From Tamarix chinensis (lineage: Eukaryota; Streptophyta; Magnoliopsida; Caryophyllales; Tamaricaceae): 64,000 nucleotides of DNA. The stretch lies in contig CM060175.1 in the NCBI GenBank assembly GCA_030549775.1, positions 100,673,438-100,737,437 on the forward strand. Reading direction: 5' to 3'. Within the stretch, counting starts at the first letter, position 1; every line of letters starts with the position of its first letter. The position numbers were made by a program, and so were the translations under genes. Below are positions 11,683 to 24,275 of this stretch, in pieces. A model generated the notes under the pieces. It was given only the letters and a program-made list of their open reading frames with translations, had not been told where the DNA came from and did not search any database.

Positions 11683-13102
11683 TTAATAATAATGAATTAT
11701 TAAAATAAAATACTCAAAATAAGTAAAGGAGGGGAAGTTGTGACCTGAATAGACCAAGTAGATGAGGGTGGCGATGGCATGGCGGTGGTAGTGATAGTGA
11801 TGTAAAGAGGGGAGTTTTAGGGTTGGAAGGTAGGGTTTCTTAGGGTGGTGAATTGCTGACACAAGCGGTTAGTGGTGGAGGTGGTGGTCTTGCGACAGTT
11901 GTGGCAGTGGTGTTCACGACGCCGCCTAATAGGAAGGGAGGAAGAGAGGGAATAAAGGAAGGGGAAGAAGGGGTGGTGGAGGTGTTACTGGGGTAGGGGA
12001 GGTCCTCTTGTGTAAGAAGGAAGGTAGGGAGGGTGGTATGGCTACCAGTGGTGGAGGATTAGGGTGGCACTGGTGGTGCATAAAGGTGCAAAAGGATAGC
12101 TCAAGCTGCCCACTTTTCACAGCTATAGAGAGGAAAGAAAGGGAAGATAATGGGCTCAGCAGGTGCAGGAAAGAGGTTGGGAGGGAGCGGGGACCACGGC
12201 GAGCCCAGTGGTAGCTGCAGCGTTTGAAGTGGCTATGGGAGAAAGGGAGGCAGGGGAGATCAAGGTAGAAAAGAGAGGGAAAGAATATTAGGGGCTTTTA
12301 TATAATAGGAAAGCGGGATGAGGATAGGGAAGGAATAGGACAAGAGGGAAAAGGGTATGTGGTTGTTGGCCGACAATGGTAGGGCGGTATTGTTGCACAT
12401 GGAGGGAAATTGCAAGGGATAGGGGCAGGTGAGGGAGAGGGATGTGTTGGGGACATCCTAGCTGCACGCCCTGCATTGTCAAAAGAGGAAAGGAAGAGGG
12501 GAGAAGGGAGAAGGGAGGGATAAACTATGAAAATGGCAGTTGGGCGTAGTCTGGTGTAGGTGGGAGGTTAGGGGTAAGGGTAGAAAAGAAAAATAAGGGA
12601 AAAGAGAGGTTGAGAAAGGAAAGAATAGGGGAGGGGCAGGCGTGCGTTTGGGCCACCACTTGAGGGAGAAAAAAAGAAGAGAGGTTTGGGCCAGTCAGGG
12701 GGTGAAGAAAAGAAGAGAAGGAAATAAAGGGTAAGAAGAGGAGCGAGCCGCTATGGGGCCTACTAGGTGCAGCCGAGTCAGCAAGGAGAAGAAAAAAAGA
12801 AAGGAAGAAATAAAAGAGAAAAAAAAGGAAAGAAAAAAAAAGAAAAGAGAAGAGGGGTGGTAGGGTGTTTTGGATTTTTTAGAAATTTATAGGTAATAAT
12901 TAATAGTTAAAATGATTTTTTATTAATTTAGAAATTGTTATAATTTATTTTATATTAGTAAATTAACATAGTTTCTAATATTAACGTCCTTGCATTATTT
13001 TTATTGTCATTATTATTATTTTATTAAAAGGGTACATATGTTTAAAATTTAATAATTCATTATATTACTCTTTATCTAAAAAAAAAGGTTTGGGTTATTA
13101 TA
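10532..13102 (-). mobile_element. Decayed long repeat(s) with opposing CT- and GA-rich blocks
   Basis: The right end near 13102 on the - strand starts like the other long repeats (TATAATAACCCAAACC), followed by AT-rich DNA and then a CT-rich block on the - strand (GA-rich on +, 11720-12850). The left part (10540-11200) is CT-rich on the + strand, so either two truncated copies face each other or the copy is internally rearranged. An (AAT)n run lies at 11650-11685. No coding motif is recognised; ORFs here (for example 10944-11198, 11926-12120, 12288-12482) are composition artefacts. Confidence 0.45.
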
Positions 13103-13647
13103 AGAGGTAAATCGTGGCATGTAGTTTTAGAGTGCAATGAACACATATTTGCAACTATAGGTGCCTACAAAAAACTGTTCCGTTCGACCAATAACTTTAG
13201 TCATTAATAAGAATGAAAGCCTCACACTATAGATCTCCAAATACTACAGTTATTTCATTCCAAAAAATCTCACGTGTCTTTTAACACCCAAAAGTGTGGC
13301 GTAAGCGAAGTTCATATCCACTACACTACAAGGGAGAGATTCTAATACAAACTTAGTTGAAAATAGGGATCACAATCTAATTGATTTTATCAAATTTATA
13401 ACTGATGTTATCCAATAAATATATTAACGAGTATAGATAAATAAATATGAATATGTATAAGGATGAGGGGGGATCTGTTAGGCTCAGGTACGAATACAAG
13501 GTTTCTAAATCCATATCTGTCTCTACCTCTGTCATCCTTTATATAAATATCATTTAATATTTATTTAAATGGGGTATTATTTAAATAATGAAAATTAATC
13601 AAAACCCTAAAAATTTCTTTCACATTTAACATTCCCCATATGCAATA
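13103..13647. other. Intergenic, degenerate repeat debris
   Basis: No gene. Around 13355-13580 is text of the 'aaatatagataa...ggatgagg...atccatatctgt' type, similar in style to 23530-23990. It looks like a decayed short transposon, but no clear TIR or TSD was found. Confidence 0.35.
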
Positions 13648-16600
13648 CCCTATTTTTGAAAATCCTAATTACAAACTAATAATTATGTGTATTAGTTATA
13701 ATAATTATTGTAAGGTGTTTTTTATTAAACATGTTATTGATGTATGTATTATTATTATGACATATTAGATATACATTTAATTAGGTTAGACCATGATATA
13801 ACTTAGGCTATTAAATTGGTATCCCAGCTTGGACCCTAAACCTTATTGATTAGCCCTACTCCCTGTAACCGAATGCTTTACCCCGATTAATCTTCCTAAA
13901 TTTTTACCTCAACTGTATACTAGACGGTGACCCTATCCAAATTGTTTCCTGGTTGTGTCTCCCCATTCTTATCCCCTGCATAATATCCTTTTTCACCATA
14001 CCTTCCTTTTTGCTATGTTTCCCTCCCTGTGTTTTGATCTATTCTTCCCTTCACGCCACCATCCTCTTAAGTCCTACACCCTCCCCATTTTTGTGTCATG
14101 TAATAACCCCAAAATAAAGCTTTCACTTCCTTTGCTTTTCCCAATATCCCTCAAGCAAGAAAAATCCCCATTGTTTGCCATTATTGTCTTAGTATCTTCA
14201 CCACTGTTGCTAGCAATGCACACCACTACCAACCACATTCCCTTAGATTCAGCCACTCCCACCAATATCCATCCCCCACCTTCATCAAATCATGCCAAAA
14301 CCACCCACAACCAATGCACAACCTCATCGAAAACACCTCAACTACCTTTCCCAAATCCATTGGTCATCTCCCCTTCACCTTTGGCTAAAAGCACCGCAAC
14401 CATCCCCTTGGCTTTGACCATTTTTGCTGATCCTCCCCACCTTTTTGCACCAACCTCTACCTTAGCCCCTTCCTTGGTTTCATCTATTCCTACCCCTAGA
14501 AATGCACAACCTCATTATTGTTCACCTCACTTATGTACCCATTTCCACTGATTGCCTCTTCCTTTTGTTCATGGGTTTGATTAGCTTCTTTGCTGCCTTG
14601 TTTTGGCCAGTTAGTTCTTATTGATTTGGTTTAGTAATTTTTGGTTATTCTTGTACCATAATAAATAATAATATGTGTTATTGGGTGTTAGTTTCTTAGG
14701 TAATCCTTAAGAATTTTGGAAAATATATTTTTTGTACTTTTTGTATAAGCTTAGATTTTGGTAAATCCAATCACTCATAAGATAGTAGAAATTATGTACA
14801 AGAATTTTAGGATTTTTTGGGTTTATAATTATGATAGGATTATATATTTTTCAATTAATATGACATATATGATAAAATGATAACATGTGAAACAAATGGT
14901 ACGTACAATTGTTGTAAGTTAAGTTATTTGCATAAGTAATATGTTATATGATTTACTTACACATATCTAGCGTTTTGTTAGAGTTTTCATTATTTTCAAG
15001 TTATGATTTAAATGCCATGATAAATATCTCATGATTATTATTGTATAGTAACTATGATTGATATAAATAGCATAAGAACATGCATGTATAATTAGGTTTA
15101 GAATATAATAATATATATTTGTATGTTATAGGGTTAGAGATATTTTTATACATGCACTATGATGATAATTGCCATAATATGCTTTAAATAAGTACATACA
15201 TGCTACATGAAATATGTGACAAGTGATGAACACATTATTAGAGTTTGTAGGCGTAACTTGCTAGATTCATAAAAAATGAAAAATACCATCAATCACTAGA
15301 TTGCAAATATTACTTACATTCTAAAATAATGTGAATTGTTGTCTTTTAGCCTTTCTGTAAAACATTTCTTGTAATAATAATGTTTGGTGTGGAAAGAAAT
15401 AAAATGATAAAATTAGGATTTTAAGGGTATTTTGTAAATTTTAACCTAATATATATTTTTAGAATAATTAGATATTTGGACGGCCTTAAAATTTTGGCAG
15501 GTTGACCTTAGTATTGACTTAGTTTGACATAGACCGATGACCTTAAGGTTTACCATAATAATTGGAAACAAAAGAGAAAATGTTTAAGTATGGAAATGAA
15601 AATTGTTGTGTAGTATGTGACATCTATGATCATCTCATAAAATATCAATACTTCAAGTGAAAGACCTCAAGTTGGAAATGGTTGCTCTCTAGGATTACCT
15701 ACCCTAGAGACAAGGTGTTATCCCTCATTTGAGTTGGTTCGCTGGTGTGTCGTTATACCCCAGTAAATCCCTAGTATACTCTATAAGTGACCTTGGGTCC
15801 TATAGGGAGTTTCAATACTTAAGAATTAGGTAACCGAGGATGGAGCATATTGTATTGCCTTTGTGCACTGATATGACCAGGCGAACCATTGCGTCCTTGG
15901 GTTCGGTTCAAGAGTAATGATATTGTGTTACTTTTGGGTGATAGTATGACCAAGTATACTTCAATGTACCTAGGTTGATTGTATCCCCCTTGAGTAATTG
16001 AAAATTGAATTAACTATTGTGTAAGAAAATAAAAATGATTTGATTTGGAATTGATTTGGATGTGTTGATTTAGTGGTTGCCTCAGTGCCTTACCTTCTTT
16101 AGTTGGAATTAAGTTGGATTTGTTTATTTAGTAGTTGCCTCAGTGCCCTACCCTAATATAGGGAATTGATTTAAACCCTGGTATAGGGAATTGATGTAAA
16201 AACTATGTATTTGGTAGTCGCCGAAGTATCCTACCTTAGTATTTAGAATTTATTTGGTTAATTGGATATGTCTATTGTACCTTAAGATGATGTGAAGTGA
16301 ACTAATATGTTTTACTATAGTGATTGATACCTAATGTTATATATACTATCCCATTATTATTACATGTAATTATAGTACATGCTTTGTGCTCCAGTGTGAT
16401 TTTTGGATTTTTGTATGACTATGTCCAATGTAAGTATGCTACCTCTTGTGAGGTATGCGATTTACTTAGTATGAGAAAGTTGTACTAATACTACTTTTGC
16501 ATATTGCTATGTGAAGGGTATTGAGTGGCTCTAGGTGTATTATAGTGGCAAAGAAGAGAGCCCTTGGGAAAAGATCATATTTTTAGAATGGGCTTATGGG

Positions 16601-16682
16601 TGTAAGAGTTAAAACAAACCGGTGTTGTACCTTTGGGTACCTATTTTAATGTAATCGATTTTTATTTCGTCTTTTATTATAG
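13648..16682 (+). mobile_element. Long LTR-like repeat, tandem copy 1
   Basis: Starts with AATACCCTATTTTTGAAAA, runs through AT-rich DNA and a CT-rich block (about 13820-14560), then non-coding sequence that is colinear with 4787-10531 and with the next copy. One example is the 'aagacctcaagttggaaatg' word at 15660, equivalent to 9075. The terminal GGTGTTACA seen in complete copies is missing. A 198-codon open frame at 13955-14551 has no recognisable domain, is Pro/Ser/Thr/Leu-rich as expected of CT-rich DNA, and is not called a gene. Confidence 0.55.
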
Positions 16683-19600
16683 TACCCCATTTTTTAAACC
16701 CTAATTATAAACTGGTAATTATGTGTAATAGTTGTAATAATTATTGTAGGGTGTTTTGTATTAAATATATTAATAATATATATTATTATTGTGGCATATT
16801 AGATAAAAAATCTAATTAGGCTAAAATTTGTTAGAGTGTGTTATTAAATGTTAATATTAAGTTAGATCTTAACTGGTATTTGTTACATCGGATAAATCTA
16901 ATTTTAGTAATCGGATGTTTTCTACCAGTTACTCACCTAAATAATTACCCTAACCTATGCTAGATTTATGGGTCGGGATGTAAATGAGTCGAGTCGAGCT
17001 GAATACCTCTGGGCTCAAGCTCAAATCATTTAACTAAACAAGCCTAAAATAAGGCTCTGTCTTGGCTCATTTAATTAAATGAACGAGTTGTGTCGAGCTC
17101 ATAATCCAAAACCATAAAATCAACCAAGCATCACTTTTTTGAGCTCAAGCTCAGCTCATTTAATAAATGAGCTTAAACATGAGGTTCAACTCAATTCATT
17201 TAACTAAAAGAAAGAACTGAGCTAAGTCAAATACCAAACTAGCTCAGCTTATTTACAACCCTATTTATGGGTCACATCTCCATCTCCTTCTCGCACATTT
17301 TTTTCTCTACACCATTCCCTACACCTCACCTCCCTCTCCCCCATGTTTCCTTCTCCTTGTTTTGCTCCACATTTTCTGTCACACCCCCATCCTTATAAAC
17401 CCTTTCACATTTCCCATTTTGTGTTGTGAATTAACCCCTCGAGCATCCTGTCCTTCCTCCCGAGTTCCTTCAAGTAGATAAAACCTCTCCATTTCTCCAT
17501 CGTTGTACTCATTACCCGTTTCTTTTCCACCATTTCTTTCTCCACAACACACACTACCCCTAGCCACATTTCATTAGAAACATTCACATGCACCGATCCC
17601 TCATCCTTACCTTTAAAAAATCTTAGAAAAAGCACCCAAACAACAACGCATAACCTCACGTAAACACACCCCAACTCCCTCACCCAAACTCACTGAAACA
17701 ATCCTCTCCACCTTCATCCAAACACACCGAATACCAACCACCACCTCTGGCCAAAAATCCCTACCTTATTGCACCCACTTCCACTATACCTACACTCCTT
17801 GCTACATCCTCCACCACTAAAGCTCTACAACCTCACCAAAATCACCCCAACCTTCGATAAAAAGCACCTACTAACATGTTTCTTAGCTCTGTCCATTTTT
17901 GCCTATCCCCCTCCTCTTACTACTCCTTTTTGTGTCATAACTCCTCTTCTTGCTACATCTTTAACTGTTGTAACTCCCCTCTCTACACCATACGTTTATG
18001 TCATTACTAAACCCTCATCTTTGACATACTCCCTTCGTTCCACTTTCCTTTGTGGCATGAGTTATGGTTGGTCCTTGTTGATTTGCTCCAACCAGGTAGT
18101 TATTCTTGACTTACTTTAGTAATTTAGGGTTATTTTTGTATTATATTAAATGCTAATATATATGTTTTTGGGTGTTAATTTCCTAGGTAATCCTTGAGAA
18201 TCTTGGAGGATATGGTTTTACAAATTTTGTGTAAGCTTGGTTAGTTATTCTTGACTTATTTTAGTAATTTTAGGTTATTGTTTTATTATATTAAATGCTA
18301 ATACATATGTTATTGGGTATCAATTTCCTAGGTAATCCTTACGGATATTGAAGGAGATGGTTTTATACTTTTTGTGGAAGCTTGGTTTAGGTAAATACAA
18401 TCACTTATAAGATGGTAAAATTTATGTGTGAGCATGTTAGGATTTCTTAAATTTAGAAATTATGCTAGAGTTTGAAATTCTCCATGTATTATGACATGCA
18501 TGATAAAATGATAACATATTAAATAAATGGTACGTACAATTGTGTAAGTTAAGCTATATGCATGAGTAATATGTTATATGATTTACATTCACATGTCTAA
18601 GGTTTTCATCCTTGTCAAGTTTTTATTTGAATCCGTGATAAATATTTCATGATTACTAATGCATGGTACTTAGGGTTACTATGATTCACATAAAAGTATA
18701 TACGCATGATTAGGGTTAGTTTATGATAATTTATGTTCACATGACATAGGATTAGAGATATTTTCCTACATGTACCTTAATAATAGTTTTCCTATTTAAA
18801 TGTTGTGCTATGTTTTAAATATACATGGAATATGTGATATGTGAGAGTTGGATAATGAGGGATTTGTGGGCGCAACCAACCAAATGCATGAAAAGTAAAA
18901 GTACAATTAATCACTATACCACAAAGATAACCAACATGCTAAGACAATGTGAACAATTATCTTGTGGCCTTTCCACGAAAAATTCTTATAATGATAGTGT
19001 TTGGTACAAAAAGGAAATAAAATGGTGAAACTAGGGATTTAAAAGTATTTTGATAATTTTAAGTTAATTTTTTTTTGAATAATTGGATATTATGATGGCC
19101 TTAGACTCTTGATAGGTTAACCTTAGGGCTGACTTAGTTTGATATAGACCAATGTACTTAGGGTCTACCATAATAATTAGAAATTAAAAGGAAACTGGTT
19201 TATATATGGAATGGAAATTGTTATGTAGTATGTGACATTTGTGATTACCTCATAAAATATTAATATTTAAAATGAAAGACTTTGAGTTGGGAATGATGGC
19301 TTTCTAGGATTAGCTACGCTAGATATGAGGTGTTAGTCCTCATTTTTTTTAGTTCATCAATGTGTCAATGTGCCCTAGTGAAGCCCTATTCTATTTTATA
19401 AGTGACTTACAAGCCCTATAAGGGGTATCGATACTTAAAGATTAAGTGACCGAGGTTGGAAGATATTGTGTTGCCTTTGTGCATCACTAAGACTAGGCAT
19501 ACTGCTGTATCCCTGGGTTTGAGAATAAGGGTATTATGTCACCTTCAGGTGCTAATATGACCAAGTATACCTTAATTTTCTTGGGTTGAATGTATCCCCC

Positions 19601-20100
19601 TCAAGTAATTTAAAATCATGGTAACTATTATGGAAGAAAATAAAATGGGTTATTTTAGATTTGTTAATTCGGTAGCCACCTCAGCACCTTACCTTGATTT
19701 TTGGAATTTATTTGGCTAATTAGATATGTCTATTGTACCTTGATATGATGTGAAATGAACTTATGTTCAACCATTGAGCTTGAGACTTAATGGTATACAT
19801 TACTTCATAATTATTGCATGTGGTTATGATATGCTTTTAGGATTTTGTGTGACTATATGCAATGTGGGTATACTATCTCTTGTGAAGTATTATGATTTAT
19901 CCAATATAAGGAATTTGTACTGACTACTTTTATAGATAATTACGTAAAGTGTATGAAGTGACTCTAGGCATATTATAAGGACAAGGAAGAGAGTCCTTGG
20001 AAATATATCCCATTTTCGGAGTGGGTTTTTGGCTCTAAAAGTTAAGACAAACCGATATTGTACCTTCGGATACTTATTTTTTTTATGTAATATGTTTTTC
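16683..20100 (+). mobile_element. Long LTR-like repeat, tandem copy 2
   Basis: Begins TACCCCATTTTTTAAACCC directly after copy 1. It follows the same order with matching words: 'cctaggtaatccttgagaat' at 18183 against 14697, 'accgaggttgga' at 19450 against 15831, and 'aagacaaaccgatattgtac' at 20043 against 16611. Offset between copies is about 3.03 kb at the left end and grows to the right through insertions, among them the MITE at 16975-17262. The CT-rich block is at about 17275-17960. No coding motif. Confidence 0.55.
16975..17262. mobile_element. Short TIR element with GAGCTNAAGCTC words
   Basis: Ends GGGATGTAAATGAG and (reverse complement) AGGGTTGTAAATAAG, flanked by a perfect 11-bp direct repeat ATTTATGGGTC (16964-16974 and 17263-17273). 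The interior is full of 'gctcaagctca', 'catttaa' and 'gagtcgag' words. Related elements lie at 30332-30614 and 32593-32915. The long TSD would suit a Mutator-like MITE, whereas the TIR style resembles hAT; superfamily unresolved. Confidence 0.65.
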
Positions 20101-20236
20101 TTTGAACTCTTATGTCTCTTGGTGTTTTTTATTTCCATTTTTGTATAGAGTACATTATCCACAATTTATATTTATATATTACCTCTGATCTTGTGGAAAA
20201 TCTATTCGTCGTAGATGTGTCAAAACTCAAAAGCCA

Positions 20237-20730
20237 TTTTTCCTTGGGCCTAATAAATAAGAATACAAAATTTCCATCAAAAGGGTTAAGGGAAAAACAT
20301 TATCCATGCAAAGAGTAAAGAAGCAAAGGGTCCATAATGGGCCGTCCGCCATCCTTTTTAAAGTTCAACTGTTCACGATCTAATCTTGTCTGACTAACAC
20401 GCCGTGAAGATTTACTCGTTTAACAAAACCGTTTGTCCAAAAAGAAAAATCAAAACCATCCATGGAGTCCATTTTGAGCCCAAAAAGGATTCATGTCGTC
20501 CCTCATCCATTTTCTGCAGGTGGGTGGCGTTCAATGGACGCATATACCGTACAATAATTACAGCGGGCGGGCCCTACCACGAGCTAGAATTTATATTACC
20601 CCACGGAGAACGATTCCGAGAGATTAACGGAAGGAGTGAGGAGCTCAGTTCAGAGGTTGAAGGAGCGAGGGAGAAATTGTACTTTGAAAAGGAGGAGGCC
20701 AGGTTAGAAGAGGGTGGTCGTTAAGGGAAA
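20237..20730 (+). promoter_or_regulatory. SUMO gene promoter and 5' leader
   Basis: Upstream of the SUMO ATG are three TGGGCY 'site II' words (TTGGGCCTAA near 20246, ATGGGCCGT near 20338, and AGCCCAA near 20477 on the other strand) and a GGGCCCTACC word near 20570. In plants such TCP-type sites are common in promoters of housekeeping genes. A weak TATA-like TTTATATTA lies near 20590, followed by a GA-rich leader (20625-20700). An open frame 20404-20724 is in frame with SUMO but ends at TAA 20722-20724, six bases before the SUMO start, and its ATG probably lies upstream of the transcript. Confidence 0.5.
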
Positions 20731-22539
20731 ATGTCAGGAGCGAATGCTGAGGAAGATAAGAAGCCTGGAGATGCTGGTGTTCACATCAACCTTAAAGTGA
20801 AGGGACAGGTGTTTCGTCTTTCCTCCTATTTTAAATTCGTTCTTGTTAAAGCTGGTGTTCACCTGGATTATTGTCCTAATTTGTGTGTACAAGTTTGCTG
20901 TTATTATTGTTATTATTTATTGGGGTGATACCCTCCATTTTGTGTTGCTTTAGGATAATTTAATTTAGGTTTTATGGGGACGACTGAGGAAAATTTAGGT
21001 TTTCTGGGTTTTATATTGTAAAAAGGGGACGGTGCTTCATCTCTTGCGATTAGTTGAAAAATGGGGGGGGGGTGGGGGGGTAGACACATTTTTCACGGAG
21101 TAACGGTAGAAAAGATACTGCGCTTCTCTTATTACCGCCTTACTGGAAACGATGGCGAAGTGGATCGGGATTTAGTTTAATGATCGATTGGTCACGGGGA
21201 CGGAGATAAATATTAAAAATTTATAAAAATTATTGAGGTGAATTAAAATAAATATTTTAAAATATTATTTAAATGATATTAATCTAATTTGAATAAATTA
21301 AAATATATATATTAAATTTTTTGTTAGAATTGAAGTAAATATATATAATTTATTTAAATTTTTTAATTTACCTCTGTTATTTTTAAAATCGGAGTTTAAC
21401 AAAAATAAAATTAATCGAATTAAACAAAAGTGAAACTTTAACTTTCATTTATCTGGTTAATGTTAGCAAAATCTGTTTTTAAATGGGATTAATTAATTGA
21501 TTTATCTCTATTAACCCTCCCAAATTAAATGGACCATAAATTTCTTTCATGTTGGGTTAATACTTCATAAATTGATCAGTTTTCCTACCAGTTAAAGGCA
21601 CTCGTCCATTATACACCCCCCGGGTCCCCTAGTCATCACACGGTAATCGATTGTCATTGTTGCAAGGTTTTCACAGCTTGTCCGAGCTATTTTATTTGTG
21701 TTGGTCTCAGTGATTAGCCTATATGGACTCTGGATTTTTGATTAGGCCAGTGTTCAATTGTTACTTATCGTTTTAGAAGATGATAGATTTTGACATTGGA
21801 CTCAGATGGACCTGAATGTCTAACCTTGGTCTCTGTTGCATTGAGGCTGTGTGCGTATGCATAAGGCTGCAGGCAAAATTCTTTGTATTGGTCCTAATAT
21901 ACGAATTGGTGTAGGGAAGAGTATATGAAGCTTGAATGATTTGAGGCAAAACGTATGGAAAGGGTTACTTTTTACGGCATCAGATGCTTGGGTCTGATTT
22001 TGTTGTGTGATAAAAGTTGGTTAACTTGGGGAAAAGAGGAAGATTGAAGAAGAATATTAAACCAGCTGCTCAGATGCTGTTTTCAGCAGCTAAGCAGTGA
22101 TATACTCCATTAAGATTTAAGACAGACACTTGAAGAGTTTTCTCCTTCCTTTCTTTCTTGGAGTCCTTCTAATCTGATGTTCTTTACAAAGGTATTATTA
22201 CTTGGGCCGCTGGGGGCCTCATTTATTTGTGTAGGATGGCAATGAAGTATTCTTTCGCATTAAGAGGACTACCCAACTGAAGAAACTTATGATTGCTTAC
22301 TGTGATCGTCAATCAGTGGAGATGAACTCCATTGCTTTTCTTTTTGACGGACGCCGACTTCGAGCAGAGCAGACGCCCGATGAGGTCCTGTCATTACATT
22401 TTTCTATTTTTTTCTAATTTGTTCCCTCCCACCCCTGTCCCTCATCTAACATGAGTGTAATGTGTTGTAACAGCTAGAGATGGAAGATGGGGATGAAATC
22501 GATGCTATGCTGCACCAAACTGGTGGTGCAATTGCTTAA
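20731..22539 (+). CDS. SUMO: Small ubiquitin-like modifier SUMO (3 exons, 97 aa)
   Basis: Exons: 20731-20808 (26 codons), 22235-22384 (50 codons) and 22474-22539 (21 codons plus TAA). Introns are GT-AG, 1426 and 89 nt, both phase 0. Product: acidic/flexible N-terminus [14 protein letters not shown], then the beta-grasp fold ([58 protein letters not shown]) ending LHQTGG. This matches the conserved plant SUMO1/2 type almost residue for residue. SUMO is matured by ULP proteases that cut after GG, and is then conjugated to lysines by the SAE/SCE1 cascade, mostly in the nucleus. The C-terminal extension here is only three residues (AIA). No frameshift or lost key residue; it looks functional. It sits alone between repeats. 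Confidence 0.95.
21061..21080 (+). repeat. Poly-G run in SUMO intron 1
   Basis: A stretch of G interrupted by a single T (G9-T-G7 style) near the start of the 1.4-kb first intron. It is a low-complexity tract of possible G-quadruplex type; no further function can be supported. Confidence 0.6.
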
Positions 22540-22825
22540 GAAGGCTAAAAGCTCGGCTCTGCCCTGCTCCTATTTTATTTTAGGATAATGGCTACTACTG
22601 GAAGCAGCTGACTGAGAGGGTGAGAAAAAAAGGGGGGTATGTGCTTGGTAGGTGGCTTCCTTACTTCGGAATCTGTCTGAACCCTATGCTTCTATTTTGG
22701 TCTTACTCTCGGCTGCTTTGCTTTTGGGTGCCCTTTCTGTGTGAGTCCACCAAAACAGAGTGTATAGCAAATGCCGAGTCTATCTTTTATGTTTGTCATA
22801 AGAGATTTCTCGCTACTATATATAT
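22540..22825 (+). other. SUMO 3' UTR and downstream region
   Basis: Non-coding continuation after the stop codon. No canonical AATAAA was spotted close by; plant poly(A) signals are loose, so the transcript end cannot be fixed. The ORF 22620-22862 begins with GTG, crosses into the MITE and has no recognisable domain. Confidence 0.5.
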
Positions 22826-23037
22826 TACTTCCTCTGTCTGGTATATCATATTAATAGGTTGAATATTTATTTTAATTCTTCTCACAGTATAAGCTTATTT
22901 CTATATTTATATTTAAATTTCCTCTAGTAATACACGTAACTAATTGACCATAAACTATGAGGTGTTTACAATGTTTGTTGTGGTTAATTGGTAAAAATTG
23001 ACTTAAATTAGTTTTAAGTATTCCCAAAGTGGGAGTA
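22826..23037. mobile_element. Stowaway-like (Tc1/mariner) MITE
   Basis: The left end TACTTCCTCTGTC and right end AAAGTGGGAGTA resemble diverged 'CTCCCTCYGTY...' Stowaway TIRs bounded by TA. About 210 bp, AT-rich, no ORF. It lies just behind the SUMO 3' region, a common location for such elements. Confidence 0.5.
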
Positions 23038-24275
23038 AATATAGAAAACCAATAGTAAAATATAACACTAATTATACTTTCTTAATATATGTAAAAGGCT
23101 AAACGAACTTATTATTGCAGAGAGTAACATAAGCCCATATCCCTTGAGCAGCTTCAAGTTCGACTGTTAATATTTTTGTTCAATTGTACTTGATGCATAT
23201 ATTCCTGCATTTGTTCGTTAGTTGTTTATTTTTGCTAACATAATATGATTTGGATTGGTTTAATTATAACTGAAAGTTTCAATCAATTATTATTATTTAA
23301 CCATTATTATTGTCATAATTAATATCTCCCTTATAAGTATTGATTGTATTGTCTTACTGCTATTATTATTATTACTATCATTATTATAATTGATAATATA
23401 TTAATTATTATCAAAAAAATATTTTTCTAATTTGGAAGAATTGACCCTGACTTGAGCAAAAATTATATATGTTACATATAAGAGACGTTTGATTGGGTAC
23501 AACTTTACTCCCTTTTTTTCTGAGGATATTTCAAGAATAAATATAGATCGGGAGACTTTCTAGATGATAATGTAAATGAGATAAATTTTATCTGAAATAC
23601 GATAGATATTTAAATAAATATAGATATGGATATGAAGAAAATATCTATCAGGTTTAAGTACGGATATAGGTAATGAGTATCTATATCCATATTTGTATCT
23701 ATATTTGTATATATTTTTTTGATATATAATTATTCTTTCACTTTTGATTTTAAAACAAATATTGTATAATATTAAGGTTAAAATTATTATTTGGTTTAAT
23801 TTTAAATGGATTTATCCGATGATGGATTTGTTGATTATATAATATTCGTTAATGAGTTATGTATTGGGTAACGGATATATGACGGATATGAATATACATG
23901 CATTAATAGATATCCATTCAAGTATAAATACGAATTTAGATAGGTATATTTTATTAGATACTAATATGGGTGTAATTATATTCTCCTTAAATCCGTTTCG
24001 TTTATCTCTCTTTTCTTGGAAGAACAACTAATGATGTTAAGAAATTGCAAAAAGCTCAATGTCCTCAATCATGTCGATCAAACATCCAAGGCGACTGAGG
24101 AAGAAATAATGGCATCACGACAACATAATTTGGCCGCCACGAGCTTACTTCAGCTAACCTATATAAGTTTCCTCGCGCTTTTGAACATGTAAAATAGCCA
24201 CAACGTCCGGTGGGTGTACAAGACGAGCTTCTATGTAATCAAATAATGACGCTTGGAAATAATTTGAAAATAAAA
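23038..24275. other. Intergenic AT-rich DNA with a decayed 'GGATATGGATAT' element
   Basis: 23038-23529 holds only AT-rich sequence and ATT-type microsatellite runs. 23530-23990 carries many ATCTATATCCATAT / GGATATGGATATG words facing both ways, like the interior of a decayed TIR element. 24010-24190 has a short open stretch ending LLNM-stop in one frame that I cannot assign. No convincing gene. Confidence 0.4.

Noticed and set aside
13955..14551. 198-codon open frame in a CT-rich block.
   Set aside because: Pro/Ser/Thr/Leu/His-rich low-complexity translation caused by strand composition; equivalent frames in other repeat copies are different or broken.
20404..20724. 106-codon frame in frame with and just before SUMO, as an extended N-terminus or uORF.
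   Set aside because: A TAA at 20722-20724 separates it from the SUMO ATG, and its start probably lies upstream of the transcript start.
21061..21080. G-rich tract as a polypurine tract of an LTR element.
   Set aside because: Lies in the SUMO intron without LTR or PBS partners.
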